Assembly (NCBI GenBank): GCA_029851415.1
Contig: CM056742.1
Span: 115,508,246 to 115,572,245, forward strand
DNA: 64,000 nucleotides
Reading direction: 5' to 3'
DNA from: Eretmocerus hayati
Taxonomy: Eukaryota > Arthropoda > Insecta > Hymenoptera > Aphelinidae
Below, piece by piece: positions 44,600 to 56,461 of this stretch. The position numbers and the translations under genes are program-made. A model generated the notes under the pieces. The model was not told the DNA's origin and searched no databases. It saw only the letters and a list, made by a program, of their open reading frames with translations. Within the stretch, counting starts at the first letter, position 1. Each line of letters starts with the position of its first letter.

Positions 44600-46824
44600 A
44601 CGCTAAAAACAAATTGGCTACGTTAGCAAAATTTCTCGGTAACCTAACGTTTTGTTGATGCTGTATTCGGACAGCATGCATGAGTAGGCCTGCTGTCCTG
44701 CCGAGTCTAACCTTCGGAGTTTTCGCAAAAAACAAACTTGTCCAGCAAATATTGGTGCTAAGCTAGCAGTTTGACGTTGCTGGCCCGGCGAATGTTTTGA
44801 AGAGTTCAAGCGGTTTTGCTGTTTTAGCAAAAAACTTCTGCTAGAATAGGTAAACAAATGAATACACCAACAAAACACACTTCAGCACATGTCTTCTGCT
44901 GGATCACTTACCCAGCTGAAAATATATACGTATCCCCATGCGCGGCTTGGTGCGTATTGGGGCACGTATGGCCAGAGATGAGTAGAGCATGGCGCAGCGT
45001 ATTGCAGCGCGCAGTGCAGCGCGGAGGATCCGGGTCGATAATCCCGGGCGTCCCAATACGCATCTCCATACGTGCCAGCGCTTCGGAGTGCCCAGCTGAA
45101 AATATATACGTATCCCGATGCGCGGCTTGGTGCGTATTGGGGCACGTATGGCGCAGCGTATTGCAGCGCGCAGTGTAGCGCGGAGGATCCGGGTCGATAA
45201 TCTCGGGCGTCCCAATACGCATCTCCATACGTGCCAGCGCTTCCCACGAAACAGTGAATATTGCCTCAACGTTTCTGTAACATCGCAATTGCACCCTCGG
45301 AACGTTCCGTAAATAGTCGGAAACCCCGTTGCTGGATCGTTTAAGGAACGTAAAATGTCCACGAGATGTCTGTTGTCTCAACGTTTCCAGCACGTTTATG
45401 GGACGTTTCAACGGTTTTTCAAACGTTGCACAAACGTTTCCGAGATGATTCTTGTGCAACCAAGACTTAGAAAATTTTTTGTGAAATAAACAAATAAATT
45501 GTTTCTAAAATTTTGTGTCTCGCAAACTATCAGCTCCATTCCCGTTCAATCCCATCGATAGCGCTCAATCAGAAACATATCCACTTAGTACGAGAAAGAC
45601 GGTGAGATTGTGCTTGAATGCAACAAGAGCCAATTAACAATAATTCATGAAAAAACAATCCATTTATTTATTTATATTCACAACGTTCAGAAACGTGCTG
45701 GAAACGTTAAGACAACAGACATCTCGTAGACATTTTACGTTGCTTAAACGTTCCAGCAACGGGGTTTCCGACTATTTACGGAATGTTCCGAGGGTGCAAT
45801 TGCGACGTTCCAGAAACGTCGAGGCAACATTCACTGTTTGGTGGGTTCGGAGTGAAAGTAATGGTGATGCCCAGCTGTGGGCCGTGGGTCGCAGGCGAGC
45901 CGGGAAGCTTTATATATATAGTGCATGCTAGTGGTATTTCGTTCGCGCGCCCATTACAAGTGCCCATACTGCCCATACGCGTTCCAATACACATTCCAAT
46001 ACGTGCCTCGACAAGCTATATAAAACCAACTCAGCTATGCAACTCTTGCCTTTGACCGATAGGTGGCTGCTACTTTTTTGATCCTGCACGAGAATTTTTC
46101 ATGATTTCCGACATACTCTCATCTGAGATTCTCCAAAAATAGGTCATGAAGTCCTCTTATGACTTTGAGGGTGATAACGTTTGATCAGGTAATGTGACAT
46201 TCTATTAGATCAAACGTTAACACCCTCGAAGTGATAAGAGGACTTCGTGACCTATTTTTGAGGAATCTCAGATGAGAGTATGTCGGAAATCATGAAAAAT
46301 TCTCGTGCAGGATCAAAAAAGTAGCAGCCACCTATCGGTCAAAGGCAAGAGTTGCATAGCTGAGTTGGTTTTATATAGCTGGTCGAGGCACGTATTGGAA
46401 CGTGTATTGGGACGCGTATGGGCAGTATGGGCACATGCAATAGGCGCGCGAACGAGATATCACGTGGCATGCACTATATATATAAAGCTTCCCGGCTCGC
46501 CTGCGACCCACGGCCCACAGCTGGGCGTCACCAATATACTTTCACTCCGAAGCGTTGGCACGTATGGAGATGCGTATTGGGACGCCCGGGATTATCGACC
46601 CGGATTCTCCGCGCTACACTGCGCGCTGCAATACGCTGCGCCATACGTGCCCCAATACGCACCAAGCCGCGCATCGAGATACGTATATAATTTCAGCTGG
46701 GTACGCGATGAAGTGTTATGTCAACGAGAAAAATTGATAAGATATCGAAGAGGTTAGTCATATCAACAAATATGTGATTAGCGAAAACCGCTTTGCTGTC
46801 GTAGCCCAATCATTTTTTAGCGTG
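44600..46824. mobile_element. TIR element with CACGCTAAAAA ends, carrying a foldback
   Basis: The left end CACGCTAAAAACAAATTGGC is preceded by a C-run. The right end at 46,811-46,824 is the diverged complement, followed by CCCCCC. A third copy of this end lies at 47,538-47,575. The interior is dominated by the foldback at 44,911-46,705. No transposase seen. Confidence 0.55.
44911..46705. repeat. Mosaic foldback: nested inverted repeats
   Basis: Block A occurs twice in tandem (about 44,911-45,090 and 45,093-45,243) and once inverted (46,550-46,705). It is rich in CCATACGTGCC and CCAATACGC. Block B (45,245-45,405) is inverted at 45,680-45,840 and consists of AACGTTTCC-like motifs. Block C (45,846-46,177) is inverted at 46,205-46,552 with a loop of about 25 bp. 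Open frames here follow the repeats and are not genes. Confidence 0.85.
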
Positions 46825-47575
46825 CCCCCCTCTATTTTTTGGAAGTTACAGTACTGAGCTGTAATGATGTGATGGTAGTAAAATAAATAGTAACCCTCGC
46901 CAGGGCTCGGGCCGAAAACAATTACACGCTGAAAAAAGATCGAGCTCTGACAGCAAAACAGAATTTGCTGTAAGGATTCTCGCTTATCCAACAATATTTT
47001 TATCTGGTCTTGCTATTTCTGCTGCCAAATCAGGCACAGTTTGCCTCGATAAATCAGCAAACAGATATCGGTAAAAGCCATTCTGCAATCCTAGAAACAT
47101 TCTTGAGTTCAACTAGCAAATTATTTTGCAAAAACAGCTACGCCATCTGCGCTGCAAAAAATTTTGGTGTCGCAGCGACTCGAAATGGGTAAAACAGCAC
47201 AAGCTGCGTGCTAGGCGAGCTTCATGTTTAGTTGATGCGGCTAATTTGCAATCAAAATAAATATAACCTCTTGTCATTGTTTACACCCAAATCACCCGTT
47301 CTCCACAATTAACTGAGGATTTAGAAGGTGAGTTTACTCATTTTTTCCAACGGGGGTACGTCACCGTTGAAATACAATTGCATGTGGCCATCCATAAGAG
47401 ACCCTTCACCTCTTGTTCTTTAGAGCAAATTCAATAACAATGACAGGGCTTGCTGGGTCCCAGTGGGTTGAGGTCTAGTTACGACAGCAAATTATTTTCG
47501 CTGTCTGGAAACAGCAGCAGAAAATCGCTAGTCGAGCAGAAAATTTGCTAGTTTAACCAAACTGTTTTTAGCGTG
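46825..47575. repeat. Second CACGCTAAAAA-type end and linking sequence
   Basis: Ends in GTTTTTAGCGTG at 47,564-47,575, inverted relative to 44,600. The interval contains short GCAAA/TTTGC-rich motifs. No gene recognised. Confidence 0.45.
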
Positions 47576-49541
47576 CACTCGAGAAGCAAAACCAAACTTC
47601 TCTCCCTCGAATCGAAAAATACTATTTCGACAGTGTGCAAGAAAGTGGAAAATCAGAGCGGAAAAGAGACGTTTCCGCACAGCTTCTCGGAAAGCGTATT
47701 TTAAGCATTTCAACACGTTGAAATCACTTTATTTGACGTACTGCGACGTGACAGACACGTTTCGAGTGTGGAACCGTCTTCCTTTGAAATTAAAAAACCA
47801 AGAATCGCTAGAAAATTAAAAAAAATTCTTTTTATCATCTTTAGAGTTCACAGACCTGTATGGTACCTTCACAGCAACTGTTGAGCGGCTCCTTGTAATA
47901 CCGAAATCGTATTTACATAATTCGAAATCTCCGTGCAGTGCTGTTGCTTGACTTTTATCATATTTTTCATAGTTCATGAAGTGGATAAAGAATCGGGGAG
48001 AAGGTCATCCAGGGAATTTGAAACACATCGCACTTTCTTAGCGATATGCTTGTGAGATTGCTTAGAGATGGAATTTCGGAATTTCGCTAAGAGCATTTCG
48101 AAGTTTAGAAGAAGACCAACAAAATGAGTTAAGGTGCGTTGCAAATGGTTGTGCTAATTTTATGTGGTATGGCTTCGAGTGACTAACAGAACAATTCAGA
48201 AGTGTGAAAAACACTATACATTTTCTGGAGAAAAGGCCGGAATCATTCTAGACCTCAAGTCCGAAGCGCTCATTCCCTCATATTGTAATATAACACAACT
48301 AGAAATATTGCACAGCAAGATCTGCGAATGCGTGCCTAAGAGATCTTGAGTGCATGGGGCCAAATTAGGCATGCTTACCTCATTCGTATATGAAATGACT
48401 AATTTTGATCTAAAATGACTATAAAGTTGATCTCAAGGTGGTTAGTTGTATTAGATTCGATTCCACATGTTTTAAAACTTTCAAAAAATGTATTGTGCGT
48501 GCATTGAAACAACAATCAACAGAGGTTGGCATTGGATACAAAAGTGAAACTGCACAAGGATGCAGAAAAAGAGAGAAGTATCAGTACTGTTTTTCGCAAC
48601 TACAAAGTCAAAAGTATTGAGAATATCAGGCTGCGCGATGATGATATTCGCAAACGTTTTCGAAAGTTTTGAGGGTTACAAGAATGATTATCAGAAAATG
48701 ACTAGAAAAGCCTGGTCTTTGCCAGTACTCACGCGGAGCGTCGCAATGAACATAGATTTATTCAATCAAAGAAATAGTTCTATTAGCATACGTAATATTG
48801 ATATATTTTGATATTTTCACGTAATTTCGTAGTTATACGATTGGAATCCATTGAAATATCTTCATGTATGATTTTCAATGGAGCCGGAACTAAAATTGCG
48901 ACGGGTCAACTTCGGAGAAATAATGAAGAATATATTATATTCCTAATCATTCATTTAGCCTAATTGTGACAATACCAGCTTTTGCGACGAACGGAATTTC
49001 GGTTATCAATTTTTCTTTATACCGTGGAAATCACGGCACAGAAAATCAATTATATTCCCAGTGTGCCTTGTTATACGGAAATTCGGAGAAACATTCTGGA
49101 GATCACAAAAAATCAATCGATTGATGTATTTCAAGTATTTTTTAGGTATTTTTTACATGTTAAATATTCAAAAAGTTTATTCGCCAACCATAATCAACTT
49201 CAGCTCTGATGGGAGTCACTCAATCATAAAAATGCTCATCAGATATTGTAGCTCATCAAAAGAACTATAAGATTGATCCGTAGTAGAATTTCATTACGTC
49301 CCTTCCCGTCGGAGCTACGAGCCCTGGAAGGGAAACTTATCATTACGTGCATGGAACCTCATGAAGATCCGAAGCTTGCACCGGTTTATGCAATTAGATT
49401 ATGTCTCGGATGTGACCTGAAGATTATAACCCCGAAGCGAACCTTGTTTTCCGAGAAATAGCTGAGAGAAGCATGTAGGTCGCATCCATGACAAAATTTT
49501 GTTTTATTTAGAATATAAAAGATTAATCTGATAGCACATCT
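47576..49541. other. No gene seen
   Basis: AT-rich sequence without terminal repeats or a recognisable open frame. Confidence 0.45.
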
Positions 49542-49609
49542 TGGAAAAACGGAAAATTTTACTCAGATATCGAGATCTCGATATCTGAGTAAAATTTTCC
49601 GTTTTTCCA
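49542..49609. repeat. Perfect 68-bp palindrome without spacer
   Basis: Two 34-base arms meet at CGAGATCTCG (centre between 49,575 and 49,576) with no mismatch and no loop. Outer bases are TGGAAAAACGG and its complement. Confidence 0.95.
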
Positions 49610-50417
49610 GAATAAGTTTTAGAACTAAATTTGGGGTTGTAATGGACCCTGAAGAAGTTTGTGCGAGCTGCGGGTCCTCATAAAGCTCCATGTAATAATA
49701 AGTTTTCCTGCTAAGGCTCATCGTAGCTCCAACGGAAAGGGCGATAGGGAAATTCTTCTAGAGATCATAATTATAGATTTTTTGACGAGCTATACAACAT
49801 CCCGTGAAAAATTGTGTGATCGAGTAACTCCCGTCAAAGATACAGGTGATTGATTAGTGAGTAATTATTTTCAGTTTTCAATGTAGATTCTTACCACGTA
49901 AAGAGTGCGTTAGTGTTTAATATACATCAATCCATAGGTTTTTCATGATATTCGAAATGCTTCACTCAACATTTCCGTACGACAATTAAAGCGCATCGGA
50001 GGAATTGTTGATGTTTTGAAATTAATATCCATTATCCGTTAATTTTGCAAGATACTGAATGTTTAGTGATTATGACTGTCGCCATCGGCAGATTGTATTG
50101 GATCTAAGAGTTCCCGAATTAGAAACGTTTTAATGCATAAGATATAGAACTCTTAAATAACAATTGTCAACAATGCTGGGCGAAATAGCAAAACTTCGCT
50201 AGAACTGGACAGGTTTTACTGTACAAAAAGATACAACTCTCTAGGTGATAGTGATCGACATTGCTGGTTGAAAAAAGGAAAAACCTGAATAGATTTTTTC
50301 CTACCGGATGTTGATGATTCCACCCTTATATCATACTGCCAATAACGCGAAAATGATTGAACCATGTATGTTTATTGATTTAAAAAAATCCTTGATATGA
50401 TGTACTTTTTTCTCTCT
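49610..50417. other. No gene seen
   Basis: AT-rich intergenic sequence; nothing recognised. Confidence 0.4.
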
Positions 50418-50930
50418 CACCGCTTGATCGCATCCATCACGATCGGAGCGATTTTTGAATAAATTATTTAAATCAATTAATTTTTTTCAAGTTTAATGCG
50501 CGCCATGCATGCGGCAACCCGACAAGAATAAGGACCACGGTCGCTGAGGGATGCGGTGCGGGGTCCGGTCGTGGGGTGTCAATCGCGCGGTACGGCCCTA
50601 ACACGAGTATTGGACAAGTATACTTTCTCCCACCACTGCTTGCGCGGCGAATTTGAATAATTTTCAGCGAATCGCAAAGCTCTTCACGAGTATTGAAAAT
50701 TTTTCGGCTCTGGTCATGACCGCTGCTTCAACAATGAGGAAATGAAGATTCGAGCTTGTCCGCTGTAGCCAAACCTTTTTTACGATTAACTCAAAAACCA
50801 AGAATTTAACTAACAAATGTCACTGATGTTAATATTCTTATCTCTGCTATAACAAACGATTGCAATATCGAGTTTAACGGAATTCTTACCTTGTCCGCTA
50901 ACTTCATGGACCCGCCGCGAGCCCGCGTAC
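50418..50930 (-). repeat. Right member of the distant inverted-repeat pair
   Basis: Reverse complement of 40,290-40,795. The donor-like GACAAGGTAAGAATTCCG is kept, preceded on the minus strand by ATGAAGTTAGCG. The downstream ACCATGG of the other copy reads ACCGTGG here. Confidence 0.7.
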
Positions 50931-51740
50931 ATGCGCCCGAGGCGGTCCTCATCGTGATTTCAACTTGGCAAATCAAAATGTTGACGATCTCGTTTTGAAA
51001 TTTCGACTGACATGAAATTTGCAGCTAGGAAAATAAGTCATCGTTAATTCGAAAATAAACATGAGTATTTTTCATTCAACAATAATGAGAGCTATAATAC
51101 TTGCGTAACTCGTGTTTCAGCGTGGTTCTCGAGGGAGTTCATCTCAAATACAGTTTCAGGAAACTGTGGCAGAAAATTTTTTGGGAGTCAGTGATAAATT
51201 TCAAAAAATCCACTCAAACTATCAACTAAGTTCGGATCACTTGATCGTGCAGCTGAAGATTACGAGACATACTTGCGTGCAACGTGAAATGTGAAGTCAG
51301 CAATATACACTATTTAGACACACTCGGTGCAGAAGTGTCCTATCCCTACGAACTTTCCCTTTTCATCCAGCTTGCCAAAAAGTATTAATACATCACGATA
51401 TGTGGCTTTAAAACTTGGATTTCGCATCCTTTCCGAGCATCTTCGTCACGGTTTCGACCATAACGCCTTCGGGTCGGTCTGAAAAAAGCCACCGGGGACT
51501 CAAAACTCTATTTCGCCCCCTTTTATCCCAAATTACTAACATTCGTGCGAAATTAATTTTTCACAATTCAAATTGAATCCTCAACTGTACGGGATCAGGT
51601 GGAGGACCTGGAAAATTATTACGAAGCGGATTCTCTTTGTACGTCAAAAACACTTGATGAAAGCGTAATAAGTGGTGGGTATATTAGCAAAAGACCAAAT
51701 TGCTTCACTTTCCGAGTACTTTCCATAAAATTTTATTTCA
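50931..51740. other. No gene seen
   Basis: No recognisable gene. The frame at 51,112-51,294 has no distinguishing features. Confidence 0.4.
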
Positions 51741-51759
51741 GAATGACTTGCCAAATTTT

Positions 51760-52900
51760 TGCTGTAGTCAAATAAAACCTTACAATTTCAGCTTTCGGTT
51801 GCGGTGTTTATAAGGTCCATTTGAACATCTCTGGTTGGAGATATATGAGCGCTCGAAGTCGTGTCCCAAAGTTAAACCGGTTTGGGGTAACTTTGGGGCA
51901 GGAATTGATATCTATAATTTATTCGTTACTTCATTCATAAACTAGATTATACAATCAATTTCCACCATCATCAATCGAAAGTTGAGTGTCTTAGCTTCCT
52001 ATTGATCTCTTGTAGAAGTTCATTTTATTGAATCTGACCGAAATCTGACTCATGTAATAGAGTAGAACCACTTTCTGCATACCTCACTGTCTGTGCCACA
52101 GTTAACTCTCGAGGATGAAAATACCTCCAAAGTCAGTTTCTGGCTAAAATTGCCATATTTCGGCTCCCGTGGGTCGAAGTGAGACGTTCCTCCGCTCATT
52201 TTGAAGCTCTTATTATAGGCTACTTGGAAAAATAGTCTCGAGTGATGGAATAGTTTCAATTTCAATTTTCAATTCTCAATTTATCCATCACAGTTCTTAC
52301 AACTGTCGTACAACAATTCGCGGAGGTGATAAATCAATATTGAAATCTAATTCATATAAGATAATATCATTCTTATACTAAAAGGCAGGCAATAGGGTAT
52401 AGTAGGCGAAGGGGAAATAAGAGAAAAGAGAAAAAAAGAGTTGTTGGTAAATAATTGAGAGCACGTGTACCCTCACCGGACATAATATCTGCATACATTT
52501 GAAAAACCTTTTGCGTCTCACAACTACTCGTTGAAATTTTGATCCTAGAATTCAGTTCTAAAATGTTGAGGGTGAGTTTGCGATCACCAAAGCACCAAAA
52601 ACGATCAGACCGAGATTGAAACAACGGCTGAGGGACAGAAAGCTTTTTGAGATTTGTGCAGATATTTTGTCCGTCGAGTATACATACAAGTGTTCCAAAG
52701 TTACCCCAATTTGCAGGAAAACCCCATCTTTCTCAGTTTTTACGCTACAAAATTGAAACTGGCTAAGAATACTCCAATGTAACGATCGATTTGTCCAGAT
52801 ATCTGTACAGACAGACAAGTGAATTCTAGCTCGGTTACCTTGGATTCGTACTACAAAGGCCAGAACTGTAGCCATTCTTCCGAGCTTCTGTTTGTTGGAT
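51760..52900. repeat. Dispersed repeat family, copy 1
   Basis: Collinear with 60,135-61,440. Shared landmarks include AAGGTCCATT, ACCTCACTGTCTG, CTCATTTTGAAGCT and CTCCAATGTAAC, with moderate divergence. It contains several CCAAAGTTACCCC motifs. Confidence 0.75.
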
Positions 52901-53065
52901 TAAAAATATATCTCTGAAAACGTCTGTTTATAAACGAACAAATAGATGATGGGGGCTCTCGCGCTAGTGCAAGACGTTGCTCATACGTGCCCCAAGTGGG
53001 AGGTACAGGTATTAACCCTTAGCTGGCACACCTCCTCCAAATAACATAGCTGGCCAACCTGGGTC

Positions 53066-53141
53066 GATTCAATATAATAGCTACAGCATCAATTTTTCGA
53101 CCCACGTCGAAAAATTGATGCTGTAGCTATTATATTGAATC
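53066..53141. repeat. Perfect inverted repeat, 36-bp arms, 4-bp loop
   Basis: GATTCAATATAATAGCTACA through TTTTTCGAC is followed, after loop CCAC, by its exact complement. It could form a long hairpin or cruciform. Confidence 0.95.
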
Positions 53142-53384
53142 TTTTGACTTGAAAATTTTTTTTGTGGCTTCTTTGATATGTTTTTGATGAGCCGATGTGT
53201 CCAAATAATCTCCAAGGTCAAATAAGAAATTCCAAAAAATACAAATGTCCAGGAAAATGCGAAAATCACCTTTCCTACTAGAAAGATTGGAGACGGCACA
53301 ATTTTCATCCAAATGAGCTGAAACTTTGACTGAGTCATCTCGAGATGAGGCCAATCCATGGATCTTGAGAAGAGGTATTTATTT

Positions 53385-54110
53385 CAACATATTTCGACGC
53401 ATGAATTGAGAATCCTTATTCTCACCTAATATGCCGGAATGAAGACCTCCATTGAGAGATCGATCACTGGACTATTCTTTCCTCATATCTACTTGGTACC
53501 GGTCATGCGCGCTATTCTTGATTGCATTTTGTTGTAATAATAAATTATTGCAAAAAATTGCAAAAAAAAGCCTGTCCACTGAAAATATTCTAGAGGACGC
53601 AATTTTTAATGGGATGGGCTGAAAATTTAACTGTGAAATCTCACCAAAATTTTTTTACAGTTTCGTACCACCTAGAATATGGAGAACCCAAAGCAACTCT
53701 GTCAAATGGGCCTCCCGTTCAGAGTCAGAGATTAGAGGGACATCCTATGACATTAGCATTGCCCATATAGGCCCATGTTAGAAAGTGATATATATAGATA
53801 TACTAGCAATGTTGACGTTTCTGGCTGTAGCTCAGAAAAGAAGGCCCATTTGACAGAGTTGCTTTAGATTCTTCATATTCTAGGTGGTACGAAACTGTGA
53901 AAAAATTTTGGTGAGATTTTAGGACCCGAAGACTCCGGACTCTCCTTGTGAGTTATCTCAAGACCAAGTAGATATAGGAAAAGAATAGTCCATTGATCGA
54001 TCCCTCAATGGAGGTTTTTATTCCGGCAAATCCGGCATATTAATTGAGAATGAAAATTCTCAATTCTTGCGTCAAAATATGTTAGAATAGATACCTTTTT
54101 TCAAGATCCG
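53385..54110. repeat. Foldback element with ~300-bp diverged arms
   Basis: About 53,385-53,720 pairs with about 53,840-54,110. Landmarks include TGGACTATTCTTTCCT against AGGAAAAGAATAGTCCA, and AACTCTGTCAAATGGGCC against GGCCCATTTGACAGAGTT. The centre holds ATATATAGATATAC. Confidence 0.75.
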
Positions 54111-54804
54111 CTCTTGCGCTATTTTTTCCTTAAATCTATAGAAAAATTTTAAGGGTTTTGGAAACTATTTCAAGGATTAAATGAGACCATCATATGGTGA
54201 CACTGTTTCAAAATCCACCAAAAAGCTTGTCAACGCAGCCACTCATTCTACAGTAGTTGAGCCAATCTCTGTTCGTTAGTGAACTTGAAAAGAACTTCTC
54301 GATTTTTATCCGTCAAGGGCTGTGCGCGTAATTTCGTGCGACAAATCACGAGGCGCCGCCACGCCATATACAGGCAGCAGTTCACCAGATGGGGCTTTTG
54401 ACGACACTGAATGAGTTGTGGCCATAGAAAATTAGGTAAATTTATTACAAGCAGTGCTACTCATTCGTCGGCAAGTCTCAATACATACTTTTTTCACACT
54501 ACTTGTTTAGTCAGTCCATTACTGAGTTTTACCTATAGCTGATGGCCTCGTGATGACCTAATTTTGAAAGTATTGGTGGAAAGTGGTAGACATTATTCAA
54601 TCAATCAAGACTCAAAATTAATTGTGAATGTTGACCCCCTCCCCATCTGTCAATATATTCTTTCTTTCTTATTCCAATATCAGGTTCATTTTTATTCTTT
54701 GATCACGTTGTATATGAGTAATTCTGTAGCAAGTTGAACAAAACTATGACCAGGGGTCGGGGAAAAATCCCAAAAGAGTTTTTCCTGTTTGTACATAGTT
54801 TGAA
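54111..54804. other. No gene seen
   Basis: Intergenic sequence; nothing recognised. Confidence 0.4.
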
Positions 54805-54806
54805 TA

Positions 54807-55921
54807 AGGTAAGTGTACCCAACTTGCCCCCATATGCCGACTTGGGGATGGGCACTCCTTGGCCTCCCGGCAATTTTTTTTTACATTTGTTATGTTGAAA
54901 TATGAGAAAGTAAGTAGTTTGCGTCGACCTCGAATCATTCCTGCGTTCTCCAGAAAATCTAAAGTGATTTTTCTATTTTTCGTGATTGCTTAGCTAAGTA
55001 AGCGTCGAAGGAATCGCCTTCAGTAAAATCGGTGCCAAATTCTTTGAGTTCAACCAATCTTACCGTACCTTAGCGCATTCGATTCCTTGTTTCGAGACCT
55101 TCAAAATCAATTTTTCAAAATTGCAAAATTCGAATATGGAGCTGTTTTATGTGCAAAACACGGAGACGATTTGTAAACAAGGATGCCAACATCGGAGTGT
55201 ACCTAACATGCCCCCATACGTTTACCTCGAAAAGCCGTGCAGAACGACTTTTTTACCACTCAGAACGCATTTATCGCGTCAAAATAGGTCAGAATAGTAT
55301 ATTTCCGTACTGAGCGCGGTAGCCCATTTTGGGCACTAGGACAGTTTGTCTGTCGAGCGAAGCGAGACAGACATATCCTCCAGTGCCCAAAATGGGCTTG
55401 CAAGCGAAGTGCGGATATATTTTTTCATTACGAGAACCGAAAAATTCTATTCAAACGCGGCATTTTTAGGTTAGAGTAATGAACATATTGTTTCGAACCA
55501 ACGAAAAGCTCGAAATGTGCGTGAACGGCGATAAAAACACTTTATCGCCGATTCCCATCGTTTATTTCGGAAGAATTGAGACAGTTTGACTCCAATTGAC
55601 CCAATTTGGACGTAGTTTAGTGCATTTTTAAGGTTTTTCAACAAGCTTCAAAATGAGTTGAAGCACGTTGGAAATCGTTGAAGTAAACCAAAGTTATTAA
55701 GAATAAGGCTTAATGGGGGCAAGTTGGGTACACACTTTTGTAAACTCTCAAAAATCACCTTTAACAGTTTGGCTCCAGTTGATTCAAATTGAATGTACCT
55801 TAACTGATTTTGAAGGTCTTAAGACAAGCTTTAAAACGAGCTAAGGTACGTTGAAAATATGGAGATGGGCCAAAGTTATTGAGAAAATGGCTTAATGGGG
55901 GCAAGTTGGGTACACTTACCT
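54807..55921. mobile_element. TA-flanked MITE, family GGTAAGTGTACCC, copy 3, with inserted hairpin
   Basis: Ends AGGTAAGTGTACCCAACTTG and complement with TA on both sides. It is longer than copy 2 because of an extra segment at about 55,290-55,500, which includes a hairpin with GCCCATTTTGGGCAC in one arm and GTGCCCAAAATGGGC in the other. Confidence 0.85.
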
Positions 55922-55923
55922 TA

Positions 55924-56440
55924 GTACGAAAAAACTTTTTTGGATCTTTTCCAAAAAATTTCGAAATCTGCTATGGGCTTTAGAACCCATAGACGGCCCA
56001 ATTTTGGTAATTTTCTAGCCTATTTTTGGAAAAAAATCGCTCCGACTAGACGCAACCTTTTTAGGCGCACTTAGCTGCATCTTTTCGTTAGAACTAGTAC
56101 TTCGAAGAAAGGAATTATTCAAGAGGCCCCGACCCTTCGGACTCACCTTGTCAGTCTAGCAACTCCTACGATCTATCTCAGAGGCCTCTGAGAGAAGATT
56201 CTAGCAATTTTGGGCTTCATTTGAAATGATCTTGCTCCTACTAAAAAAAGATGATTGACTCCCACCAGTGGTGATTTTGAAGCTATATTTAGGACCTACA
56301 ATTCAACCTGTAAAAGTCGATCATCATTTTTCCTACGTAAGCTACAGCATTGTGAAGATAAGTATTTTTTAAAAGAATATTCTTCGAGTTGTCTACTTAC
56401 ACCAAAATAAAATTTGGCGAGCATATTCTTTTTTTTTAAC
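55924..56440. repeat. Diverged copy of the large-palindrome arm
   Basis: Follows the order of the 9,731-11,826 arm (GGGCCC-like region, GAACTAGTACTT, GATCTTGCTCCTACTA) with considerable divergence. Confidence 0.6.
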
Positions 56441-56461
56441 GTATATACAGACCTGCGTATA

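Noticed and set aside
44858..46757. Several 90-180 codon overlapping ORFs on both strands
   Set aside because: They all lie in the mosaic foldback and mirror each other; repeat composition explains the lack of stops.
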